A stretch of DNA of 64,000 nucleotides from Haloglomus irregulare. Lineage in GTDB: Archaea; Halobacteriota; Halobacteria; Halobacteriales; Haloarculaceae. Every line of letters begins with the position of its first letter. Within the stretch, counting starts at the first letter, position 1. Shown piece by piece: positions 33,644 to 41,202 of this stretch. Made by a program: the position numbers and the translations under genes. The notes under the pieces are model-generated. The model ran no database searches, was not told the origin of the DNA, and worked only from the letters and a program-made list of their open reading frames with translations. The stretch lies in NCBI RefSeq assembly GCF_007421925.1, contig NZ_QMDX01000002.1, forward strand, positions 124,001 through 188,000, read 5' to 3'.

Positions 33644-34597
33644 ATGCACGGGTGGCTGCGCCGACGAGCGCTCTCGCTGTACGAGCGCCTGCTGGAGCGG
33701 GAACTCGACGGGGCTCCCACCCACGTCGCCGTCATCCAGGACGGGAACCGCCGGTACGCGCGCCGGTCGGGCGACGAGGCCACCGACGGCCACCGCGCCG
33801 GCGCGGAGACGACCGAGCGGATGCTCCACTGGTGCAACGAACTCGACGTACAGGAGCTCACGCTGTACGCCTTCTCCACCGAGAACTTCGAGCGCCCGCC
33901 CGCGGAGCGCGAACAGCTGTTCGACCTCATCGAGCGCAAGCTCCGGGAGTTCGCCGACCGCGAGGAGGTCCACGAGAACGAGGTCCGCATCCGCGCCATC
34001 GGTGAACTCGCCCGGCTCCCGCCGCGCGTGCGCGAGGCTATCGACTACGCCGACCGCCGGACGGCGGGCTACGACGAGTTCCATCTCAACATCGCGCTGG
34101 CCTACGGCGGCCGCGCCGAACTCCTCTCCGCGACCCGGGACCTGGCCGGCGACGTCGCGGCCGGCGACCTCGACCCCACGGACATCGACGTGGCCGAGGT
34201 CGAATCCCGACTGTACGAGGGCCCCGCCCGGGCCGTCGACCTCATCATCCGCACGGGCGGCGACGAGCGCACGTCGAACTTCCTCCCCTGGCACGCCAAC
34301 GGCAACGAGGCTGCCGTCTTCTTCTGCTCGCCGTACTGGCCGGAGTTCCGCCGCGTCGACTTCCTCCGGGCGGTGCGGACCTACCAGGCCCGCGAGGCCT
34401 CGTGGCGGCGGACCCGTGCCGAGCGGGCGGTCGCGCTGCTCCGGGCCGTCGGTGACGCCGAGCTGGGCGATGCGCGGCGCGTCCTCCGGCGTGTCCGCGA
34501 GCGGGCCGAGACGGACGGGACGGAGCTGGACCTGCCCGAGCCCGAACCGGAGGACCCGCCCGAAGCGCCGGAGACCATCACCGAGACCGCCGACTGA
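33644..34597 (+). CDS. uppS: cis-Prenyltransferase (undecaprenyl/polyprenyl diphosphate synthase)
   Basis: 317 residues. The family motifs are intact: THVAVIQDGNRRYARRSG with catalytic Asp and Arg pair (about 24-41), LTLYAFSTENFERP, and LIIRTGGDERTSNFLPWH (about 201-218). It elongates an allylic diphosphate with IPP in cis geometry to give the long prenyl carrier used for glycoprotein and lipid-linked sugar synthesis at the membrane. The C-terminal 60 residues are an acidic haloarchaeal extension. It precedes the DUF2240 gene pair on the same strand. Confidence 0.93.
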   Translation: MHGWLRRRALSLYERLLERELDGAPTHVAVIQDGNRRYARRSGDEATDGHRAGAETTERMLHWCNELDVQELTLYAFSTENFERPPAEREQLFDLIERKLREFADREEVHENEVRIRAIGELARLPPRVREAIDYADRRTAGYDEFHLNIALAYGGRAELLSATRDLAGDVAAGDLDPTDIDVAEVESRLYEGPARAVDLIIRTGGDERTSNFLPWHANGNEAAVFFCSPYWPEFRRVDFLRAVRTYQAREASWRRTRAERAVALLRAVGDAELGDARRVLRRVRERAETDGTELDLPEPEPEDPPEAPETITETAD

Positions 34598-34600
34598 CGG

Positions 34601-34687
34601 CTACGGCGCCTCCCGGTCCATGTCGCGGTGCTCGTTGCCCGGGATGTCGTCCCGGAACCTGTCGATGATGCCGGTGAACGCCCGCAT
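34601..34687 (-). CDS. Possible 28-residue ORF
   Basis: An ATG at 34687 opens MRAFTGIIDRFRDDIPGNEH and ends at a TAG three bases after the uppS stop. The composition (mixed hydrophobic and acidic, helix-like) looks protein-like, and it fills the otherwise empty uppS-DUF2240 gap on the opposite strand. It may be a small protein or the tail of a lost gene. Family unknown. Confidence 0.3.
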   Translation of the reverse strand: MRAFTGIIDRFRDDIPGNEHRDMDREAP

Positions 34688-34815
34688 CCCCCGTAGGGAA
34701 CCTCCACGTCGTCGAGGGTGTTCCGACCGCCGTCCGGGCGACGTCGAAGCCCCGTTCGCCGGCCGGGCGACCCCGCACCGAGCGATACTTGTCCGCCCGC
34801 GAACTGACGGCGGAC

Positions 34816-35256
34816 ATGAGCCTGCGCGTCGCCATCGGGGCCCCGTTCCAGCGCGAGGGGACGGCGGAGCTCCCCGAGGGCACCTTCTTCAAGAAGCTCT
34901 CGCTGGACTGGGAGTGGTTCACGCCGGACCAGGCCCGCCGGCTGGCGGATATCGGCGTCGGGGAGGGGCTGCTCACGCGCGAGGGGAACCGGCTGGTCGC
35001 GCAGTTCGACCCCGCCGACGTGGACGTGCCCGAGGAGTTCCGGCCCGACGAGTCACTCCTCCAGGAGCGGTCGACGTTCGACCGGGTCCTCTCGGCACTC
35101 GCGAACGAGGGCGTCGAGAAGCAGGAGGCCGTCGCGGCGATGAACCAGCTGAAGGCCGACCGTGGGCTGACGATGGACGGTGCCGCCGTCCTCTACGCCC
35201 ACCGGCAGGGTGCGGACGTGGCCGACCTCGCACGCCGGGCCCGGGAGGAGCTGTGA
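34816..35256 (+). CDS. DUF2240 family protein
   Basis: 146 residues: MSLRVAIGAPFQREGTAELP, a winged-helix-like N-terminal part (WFTPDQARRLADIGVGEGLL), and a helical C-terminal part with NEGVEKQEAVAAMNQLKADR. This matches the archaeal DUF2240 family, of unknown role. It may bind nucleic acid through the winged helix. The stop overlaps the next ATG (ATGA), so the pair is translationally coupled. Confidence 0.78.
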   Translation: MSLRVAIGAPFQREGTAELPEGTFFKKLSLDWEWFTPDQARRLADIGVGEGLLTREGNRLVAQFDPADVDVPEEFRPDESLLQERSTFDRVLSALANEGVEKQEAVAAMNQLKADRGLTMDGAAVLYAHRQGADVADLARRAREEL

Positions 35257-35708
35257 TGGTCGACGAGTCCATCACCGACGGCCGGCGCATCGCCCAGCTG
35301 CTCGCCGCCGAGCTCCGGGGCCACGAGCGCGGGGCGCTCGGCCGGCTGGCCGTCGTGGATGTCCGCGACGCCGAGGGGAGCGAGCACGGCACGTTCGCCT
35401 ACGGCGTGGCGCTGCTGCCGCCGGGGGAGACGGCCGACCGGCGCAACCCCGACGTCGCCGAGCGCGACGCGGTCGACCGGCTGGCGGAGGTGTACGTCCA
35501 CCTCGACCGCGCCAGGGTGGAGTTCCGGCTCGCGCCGGACGCCGCGGCGGACGCGGGCCGGGAGGCCGCCGCCGCGGACGAGTCGGGGCTTCGGGTGCGG
35601 CCGAAGGCCACCACGCCGCCGCGGACGCTGCTGTTCCTGGAGTCGGGGGTCGCGGCCAAGCGGGCGCTCCCGGTGTTCCGGGCGGTCATCGCAGCGAGCG
35701 ATGACTGA
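35256..35708 (+). CDS. Conserved hypothetical protein coupled to DUF2240
   Basis: 150 residues: MVDESITDGRRIAQLLAAEL, then a beta-rich part (GALGRLAVVDVRDAEGSEHG), an Ala/Asp-rich linker (about 95-115) and the basic end PKATTPPRTLLFLESGVAAK. Its length and neat overlap with DUF2240 suggest a conserved haloarchaeal pair, but I do not recognise the family. It converges tail-to-tail with the lipoprotein gene with no gap between stop codons. Confidence 0.6.
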   Translation: MVDESITDGRRIAQLLAAELRGHERGALGRLAVVDVRDAEGSEHGTFAYGVALLPPGETADRRNPDVAERDAVDRLAEVYVHLDRARVEFRLAPDAAADAGREAAAADESGLRVRPKATTPPRTLLFLESGVAAKRALPVFRAVIAASDD

Positions 35709-36347
35709 CTACTCCGGCACCGTCACGTCGAGCGAGAACCCCCAGACGAACTCGACATCCGGGTCGCCCCCGAATCCCGCCCGTGGGTCGTCGTACACCT
35801 GCACCGCCTCCGACCACCGGTACGCCCCCGGCCGGAAGTAGCCCCGGACCGCGTAGTCGTCCCAGAGCTCGTACTCGTTGGTGAGTGAGCCGCCGGCGTA
35901 GCGCCGCGGGTTGCAGCCGTACAGCGCGTCCCCTCGACCGCCGCTGGCGTCCGGCACCCAGCGGTCCCCACGGCGGTCCTCGTGGTCGGTGCTCTCGGCC
36001 AGGTAGAGCCGGAGCCCTCCGGGGTCGTCGCTGCCGCCCTTCTCGCGGTTGAACAGGCAGCAACCCCCCTCGGCGACCGAGATGGCCCGTTCGGGCCCCT
36101 GGTTCGTCGTCGTGACGGCGATACGGACGGGCTGGTCGGCGGTCGCCAGCGGCTCGGCCACCGCCACGTCGATATCTACGGGGCTGTCGTCCGGGGTCGC
36201 GTTGACGCTGGCGAGCGCCACCTGCCGCCGGTCGGTATCGGGTCCCAGCAGGTGCCGGCCGGCGCCCGGCGCGACGTCCCCCTTGCACCCTGCGAGCCCC
36301 GCCAGGCCAGCTGCGCCGGCGGCTGCCAGGTATCGGCGCCGCTTCAT
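35709..36347 (-). CDS. Twin-arginine-exported lipoprotein of unknown function
   Basis: 212 residues. The N-terminus MKRRRYLAAAGAAGLAGLAG is followed by Cys, which is a Tat signal with a lipobox (L-A-G-C), so the protein is expected to be anchored outside the membrane by a lipid. The mature part has alternating strands (VDIDVAVAEPLATADQPVRI, ERAISVAEGGCCLFNREKG) and ends in a beta-rich region, perhaps an immunoglobulin-like or intracellular-proteinase-inhibitor-like fold. No enzyme motif seen. Single gene, followed by a 140-bp AT-richer gap before the agmatinase gene. Confidence 0.7.
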   Translation of the reverse strand: MKRRRYLAAAGAAGLAGLAGCKGDVAPGAGRHLLGPDTDRRQVALASVNATPDDSPVDIDVAVAEPLATADQPVRIAVTTTNQGPERAISVAEGGCCLFNREKGGSDDPGGLRLYLAESTDHEDRRGDRWVPDASGGRGDALYGCNPRRYAGGSLTNEYELWDDYAVRGYFRPGAYRWSEAVQVYDDPRAGFGGDPDVEFVWGFSLDVTVPE

Positions 36348-36488
36348 CGGGGACGGTTACGGCCCGAGCGGCATAAGTTGCGCGGTAGTATGTAGCGCAA
36401 TTATCGACCGAGGGCCGTAATAATTGCTGAAACTGGCGGATATCCGAAGAAAAGAAACTGCAAGCCAGCTACTGCTCCCTTGCGACCG

Positions 36489-37295
36489 TCAGCTACCGTC
36501 CGCGTGTGCGAACACGAACTCGCGCAGCAGCTTCGCGCCCAGCACGGCCGCCTGTCCGTCGTCGCGGTCGTTGACCTCCACGCAGTCGAAGCCGTCGCAG
36601 TGGGGCGCCACGTCCCGGACGACGTCGCGCATCGCCCGAGACGACAGCCCGAACGGCTCCGGCGTGCCGGTGCCGGGCGCGACCGACGGGTCCGCGGCGT
36701 CGATGTCGACGCTCAGGTAGACCGACCCGTCGAAATCGGGCGTCCAGTCGGGCACCGCTTCGGGTGGCACGACGGCCACGTCCCCCCCGGCCGCCCGCTC
36801 GTACTCGGCCTCGCTGCCGGCGCGAGCGCCGAGGATGACCGCCCGGTCGGCCACCTCGAGCGCGTGCCGGGTGACAGTGCTGTGCGACAGCGGGTCGCCG
36901 CCCAGCTCCTCGCGGAGGTCCAGATGGGCGTCCAGACAGACGAAGCTGTCCGGCTCGACGGCGCGGACCCCGGCGACGGTGACGGTATGCTCGCCGCCGA
37001 CGAGGAGGGGGACGGCGTCGTCGGCTCCGACGTCTCGCAGTCGTCCGGTCAGGAGGTCGAGGTACTCCTCGGCGTCGGCCCACGGCGACTCGTCGCCGGC
37101 GTCGTGGACGGCGAGGTCGGTGAACCGCGCGTCGGTGCGGGTATCGTAGTCCTCGAAGCCGCGGGCGAGCCGGCGGACGCGGCCGGGCCCGAAGCGGGCC
37201 CCAGGCTGGAAGGAGGTCGAGCGGTCAAGCGGCGCGCCGACGAGGACGTAGTCGGCGTCGGAACGGTCGGCGGTCGCGCCGGGGAAGGGGGTCAC
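36489..37295 (-). CDS. speB: Agmatinase (ureohydrolase)
   Basis: 268 residues, arginase fold with the binuclear manganese motifs: GGEHTVTVAGV (about 103), CLDAHLDLRE (D-x-H-x-D) and SVDIDAADPSVAPGTGTPEP (D-x-D). It hydrolyses agmatine or an N-aminopropyl/agmatine-type substrate, releasing urea. The gene follows aIF5A by 49 bases on the same strand. In archaea agmatinase chemistry is tied to hypusine formation on aIF5A through an agmatine intermediate, so the pair makes functional sense. GTG start (TPFPGATADRSDADYVLVG). Active-site ligands look complete. Confidence 0.92.
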   Translation of the reverse strand: MTPFPGATADRSDADYVLVGAPLDRSTSFQPGARFGPGRVRRLARGFEDYDTRTDARFTDLAVHDAGDESPWADAEEYLDLLTGRLRDVGADDAVPLLVGGEHTVTVAGVRAVEPDSFVCLDAHLDLREELGGDPLSHSTVTRHALEVADRAVILGARAGSEAEYERAAGGDVAVVPPEAVPDWTPDFDGSVYLSVDIDAADPSVAPGTGTPEPFGLSSRAMRDVVRDVAPHCDGFDCVEVNDRDDGQAAVLGAKLLREFVFAHADGS

Positions 37296-37344
37296 GATCT
37301 GAGGAGGGGAACCGGTCGTCGGTCGGCGGGTCGGTGCGCCCGGC

Positions 37345-37719
37345 TCAGACCAGCTTCCGCTGGCCCTCGTACTCCAGGTACTCGATCTCGTCGTCGGCGC
37401 TGATCTCCTCGCTGCCGGGGATGCGCATCGTGATGGTGTCGTACGTCTCGAGGTCCATCACCTGCATCTCGCCGTCGGCGGTGGAGACGACCTGCCCCTG
37501 CTTGCGCTCGACGATGGGCACCCACACCTTCGCGTCGACGGGCTGGGTGAAGTTGCGCTTCTGGCTGTCGAAGACGCCGGTCCCCTCGACGCGGGCCTTC
37601 GCGCTGCCGTGCTTGCCGGGCTTGGACGTGCTGTAGGCCGTGATCTTCGAGGGGACGTCCTCTATCATCACGTAGTTCCCCTCCTGGAGTTCGCGGACCT
37701 CGGTCTGCTCTCTCGCCAT
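37345..37719 (-). CDS. eif5A: Translation initiation factor 5A (aIF5A)
   Basis: 124 residues: an SH3-like N-terminal domain with the hypusine loop [17 protein letters not shown] (modified Lys at about 37) and an OB-fold C-terminal domain ([16 protein letters not shown]). It helps ribosomes form difficult peptide bonds, once the Lys is modified to deoxyhypusine or hypusine. A TATA box lies about 27 bp upstream of the ATG. The downstream agmatinase gene is probably in the same transcript. The same frame is open far upstream, but the family start is [17 protein letters not shown]. Confidence 0.97.
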   Translation of the reverse strand: MAREQTEVRELQEGNYVMIEDVPSKITAYSTSKPGKHGSAKARVEGTGVFDSQKRNFTQPVDAKVWVPIVERKQGQVVSTADGEMQVMDLETYDTITMRIPGSEEISADDEIEYLEYEGQRKLV

Positions 37720-37741
37720 GCCCGGTGCTTCCGGTCGCGCC

Positions 37742-37750
37742 GGTATAAAC
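37742..37750 (-). promoter_or_regulatory. TATA box of aIF5A
   Basis: GTTTATACC on the minus strand, 27 bp before the ATG at 37719. It supports a leaderless aIF5A-speB transcript. Confidence 0.55.
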
Positions 37751-38003
37751 GGTACGGAACGGTGGAGTCGCGACCGCCGCGAGCGCCGCCGACGGCGCTC
37801 AGGCGGGCCGTTCCGCCGGAACGGACAGCGCCTGGCTCCCGACGGGTTGCCGACCGGCCCCTTCCCGGGCGACGCCGACACCCACATCGCGTAGCCGTGA
37901 CAGCGCCAGCTGCCCGTTCGGGCCCGCAAACATCGACCGCTCGCTGCCGTCGCCGGTCGCTCGAACGCCGCCGCGGGTCGGTGCCGTGCGTCGAGACCGC
38001 CGC

Positions 38004-38444
38004 TCAGAAGCTCAGATGCGAGGTGGAATCGGGCAGGTCGTCGTCATCGTCGTCGTCGTCGCCGTCGACGGCGTCGGCGGGGCCGGCGTGGTCGAACGTC
38101 ACGTCGTCGTCGGTGAGGTAGACCGCTCCGAGTTCGACGGTCACATCGACCTCGACCAGCGTGGAGCCGGCGGCCTTCCCGTTGTCGCAGTGGCCGGTCG
38201 CGGCGTCGAAGACGGAGCCGTGTTTCGGGCAGACGATGCCGCCGTCGCGCATCACGGTCCCGACCCCCTCGCGGTAGAGCTTCTGGTCGGTCTCGTGCTG
38301 GCAGAAGTTCTTCCAGGCGACGATGCCGTCGGCGAGTCGGACGAGAACTACCTCCCGAAGGGAGCCGTCCGACTCCTCGACGGTGCACAGCCAGCCACCC
38401 CGGTCGGGTACGTCGTCGACGCTCGTCAGGTGCGTGCGGGGCAC
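38004..38444 (-). CDS. Rieske [2Fe-2S] domain protein
   Basis: 146 residues. The Rieske motif is complete: [11 protein letters not shown] (C-x-H) and [18 protein letters not shown] (C-x2-H). Compact soluble ferredoxin-like form without signal or membrane helix, of the type found with dioxygenases or nitrite reductases. A very acidic Asp run closes the protein (about 130-137). The start is taken as the GTG before [17 protein letters not shown]; the longer frame upstream has no family match. It is divergent from crtD with about 100 bp between; no redox partner gene is adjacent. Confidence 0.88.
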   Translation of the reverse strand: MPRTHLTSVDDVPDRGGWLCTVEESDGSLREVVLVRLADGIVAWKNFCQHETDQKLYREGVGTVMRDGGIVCPKHGSVFDAATGHCDNGKAAGSTLVEVDVTVELGAVYLTDDDVTFDHAGPADAVDGDDDDDDDDLPDSTSHLSF

Positions 38445-38542
38445 GGCGACGACTGGGGTGAGCGGGTAAAAAGCCCTTCTCCCGGGGGCGTCCGGGGCTC
38501 CCGACCGGACCACTTTAGCCTGCGCCGCCCCTCCATTGGTGT

Positions 38543-40168
38543 ATGCAACGGCTCGACGGCGAGCGTATCGCCGTGATCGGCGGCGGCTTCGGCGGGCTCT
38601 CGACGGCCTGCTACCTGGCCGACGCGGGCGCGGACGTGACCGTACTGGAGAAGAACGAGCAGCTGGGCGGGCGCGCCTCCCGGCTGGAAACGGAGGGGTT
38701 CAAGTTCGATATGGGTCCCTCCTGGTATCTGATGCCCGACGTGTTCGAGCGGTTCTTCGGCCACTTCGGCCGGTCGCCCGACGAGTTCTACTCGCTCAGC
38801 CGGCTGGACCCCCACTACCGGGTCTTCTTCAAGGACGGCGACCACGTGGACATGGTCCCCGACCTCGACGAGAACGTGGCGACCTTCGAGTCGTACGCCG
38901 ACGGCGCGGGCGAGACCCTGCGGGAGTACCTCGACACCTCGGAGTACCACTACGAGACCGCGATGGAGCAGTTCGTCTACACGGACCGCACCTCGCTGCG
39001 GGACTTCGTGGACCTGGACGTGCTGAAGGCGGCGCCGGTCGGCCTGAAACTGCTCGGGACGATGGACGACTACGTCGCGGACTACTTCGACCACCCCAAG
39101 CTCCGGCAGCTGATGCAGTACACGCTCGTCTTCCTGGGCGGCGCGCCCAGCAACACGCCCGCGATGTACAACATCATGAGCCACGTCGACTTCAATCTCG
39201 GCGTCTACTACCCCGACGGCGGCATCGGCGCCGTCGTCGACGGCCTGGCCAACCTGGGGGCGGAGCTGGGCGTCGACTACCGGACCGGCGCGCCCGTCGA
39301 GGAGATCATCACCCGGCGCGAGGGCTTCGAGCTCCTCGTCGGCGACGCACCCGAGCCGACGCTCCCGACGCGCACGGCGGGCGGAAGCGACGAGGCGACC
39401 GCCGCCGACGGTGTGAGTCCGGTCGAGGCGGCCGCGGACGGCGGGGCGACGACGGCCGACGCCGGCCCCCGACGCGAGCGATTCGACTACGTCGTCAGCG
39501 ACGCCGACTACGCCCACACGGAGCAGGAGCTCCTGCCCGAGCACGAGCGCGGCTACGACGCGGACTACTGGGACTCCCGGACCTACGCTCCCTCGGCGTT
39601 CCTGCTCTACATGGGCGTCGAGGGCGACGTGGACCCGCTGGAGCACCACACCCTCGTCCTGCCGACCGACTGGGACGAGCACTTCGAGACCATCTTCGAG
39701 GACCCGGCGTGGCCGGACGACCCCGCCTACTACGTCTGCGTTCCCAGCGAGACCGACGAGACGGTCGCGCCGGAGGGCCACAGCAACCTGTTCGTCCTCG
39801 TCCCCGTCGCGCCCGACCTGGAGGACGGCCCGGAGACCCGCGAGCGCTACCGGGAACTCGTACTGGACGACCTCGCGGAGAACACCGGCGTCGACCTGCG
39901 TGACCGCATCGTCGTCGAGGAGTCGTTCTCCGTCTCCGAGTTCGCCGACCGCTACAACTCCATGCAGGGGACCGCGCTCGGGATGGCCCACACGCTCCGA
40001 CAGACCGCCTTCCTCCGGCCGCCCCACCGCTCGAAGGAGGTCGACGGGCTCTACTTCACCGGCTCGTACACGACCCCCGGAATCGGCGTCCCGATGTGCC
40101 TGGTCAGCGGCCAGCACACCGCGGACTGCGTCATCGAGGACCTGGCTGGCAGCGCGCCCGACCGATAG
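38543..40168 (+). CDS. crtD: Carotenoid desaturase CrtD-like (phytoene desaturase family)
   Basis: 541 residues. N-terminal FAD-binding motif RIAVIGGGFGGLSTACYLA (about 8-26), the substrate-side region GFKFDMGPSWYLMPDVFERF and the C-terminal FAD motif LYFTGSYTTPGIGVPMCLVS (about 505). It introduces double bonds into a C40/C50 carotenoid backbone. With the adjacent lycopene elongase it belongs to the bacterioruberin pathway (3,4-desaturation), although CrtI-type phytoene desaturation cannot be excluded from sequence alone. An Ala/Thr-rich acidic insertion lies at about 275-310. Next gene starts two bases after the stop. Confidence 0.88.
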   Translation: MQRLDGERIAVIGGGFGGLSTACYLADAGADVTVLEKNEQLGGRASRLETEGFKFDMGPSWYLMPDVFERFFGHFGRSPDEFYSLSRLDPHYRVFFKDGDHVDMVPDLDENVATFESYADGAGETLREYLDTSEYHYETAMEQFVYTDRTSLRDFVDLDVLKAAPVGLKLLGTMDDYVADYFDHPKLRQLMQYTLVFLGGAPSNTPAMYNIMSHVDFNLGVYYPDGGIGAVVDGLANLGAELGVDYRTGAPVEEIITRREGFELLVGDAPEPTLPTRTAGGSDEATAADGVSPVEAAADGGATTADAGPRRERFDYVVSDADYAHTEQELLPEHERGYDADYWDSRTYAPSAFLLYMGVEGDVDPLEHHTLVLPTDWDEHFETIFEDPAWPDDPAYYVCVPSETDETVAPEGHSNLFVLVPVAPDLEDGPETRERYRELVLDDLAENTGVDLRDRIVVEESFSVSEFADRYNSMQGTALGMAHTLRQTAFLRPPHRSKEVDGLYFTGSYTTPGIGVPMCLVSGQHTADCVIEDLAGSAPDR

Positions 40169-40170
40169 CC

Positions 40171-41079
40171 ATGGCCGGGTCGGAGTCCGAACCCGGGCGG
40201 TTCGCCCTGGACCGCGTCCTCCCGCCGGAGGACACCGCCGTCGGCTACCTGCTGCGGCTCTCGCGGCCCCGGTTCTGGCTCTACCTGGCCGGCCCGGTCA
40301 TCGTCGGCGTCGCCTACGCGGCCGACTCCGTCAGCGGGCTGTTCGACCCGCTGGGGCTCGCGCTGTTCGGCTACTTCCTGCTCCCCGCGAACGTCTACCT
40401 CTACGGCGTCAACGACATCTTCGACGCCGACATCGACGCCGAGAACCCGAAGAAAGAGGGCCGCGAGGTCCGGTATCAGGGCTCCCGGCTGGTTGTCGGG
40501 GCCGTCATCGTCTCGGGCCTGCTCGGACTGGCGTTCGTCCCCCTCCTCCCGCTCACCGCCGTCGCCGTACTGGTCCTCTTCGGCCTCCTCGCCACGGAGT
40601 ACTCCGCGCCACCCCTCCGGTTCAAGACCACGCCGTTCCTCGACTCCGTCTCGAACGGGCTCTACATCCTCCCCGGCGTCATCGCGTACACGGCGCTGGC
40701 CGGGCGGCTCCCGCCGCTGGGCGCCATCATCGGCGGCTGGCTCTGGACGATGGGGATGCACACGTTCTCGGCCATCCCCGATATCGAGCCCGACCGCCGG
40801 GCCGGCATCCGCACGACGGCGACCTACCTGGGGGAGTTCAATACCTACCTCTACTGCGGGTTGATGTGGCTCGTCGCCGCGATGGCGTTCGTCTACGTCC
40901 ACCCGTTCTTCACCGTCGTCCTGATGCTGTACCCGCTGCTGGTCTTCGGCATCACATACGCCCGCGTCGACGTCGACGAGGCCTACTGGTGGTACCCCAT
41001 CATCAACACCCTGGCCGGGATGGTCATCACGATGGGGGGGCTGTACGTGCTGGTCTACGGGAACCCGGTCGGGTTCTGA
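40171..41079 (+). CDS. lyeJ: Lycopene elongase / UbiA prenyltransferase LyeJ
   Basis: 302 residues with about eight membrane segments. The two Asp-rich motifs of the UbiA family are present: YGVNDIFDADIDAENPKKEG (about 84-103) and AIPDIEPDRRAGIRTTATYL (about 205-224). It adds C5 units from DMAPP to both ends of lycopene on the way to C50 bacterioruberin in the membrane. It follows crtD by two bases. The third gene of the usual trio, cruF (hydratase), is not here; carB converges instead. Confidence 0.9.
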   Translation: MAGSESEPGRFALDRVLPPEDTAVGYLLRLSRPRFWLYLAGPVIVGVAYAADSVSGLFDPLGLALFGYFLLPANVYLYGVNDIFDADIDAENPKKEGREVRYQGSRLVVGAVIVSGLLGLAFVPLLPLTAVAVLVLFGLLATEYSAPPLRFKTTPFLDSVSNGLYILPGVIAYTALAGRLPPLGAIIGGWLWTMGMHTFSAIPDIEPDRRAGIRTTATYLGEFNTYLYCGLMWLVAAMAFVYVHPFFTVVLMLYPLLVFGITYARVDVDEAYWWYPIINTLAGMVITMGGLYVLVYGNPVGF

Positions 41080-41202
41080 CCACGACGTGGTGCCGGCCAC
41101 TCCGCGACTACTGCACGAACAACCGCTCGTCACTGGAGCTACGGCGTGAAACCGGTCACAGACGGGTTGTGACACGCATTACGGGGCTACTCGGGGCGAG
41201 AC

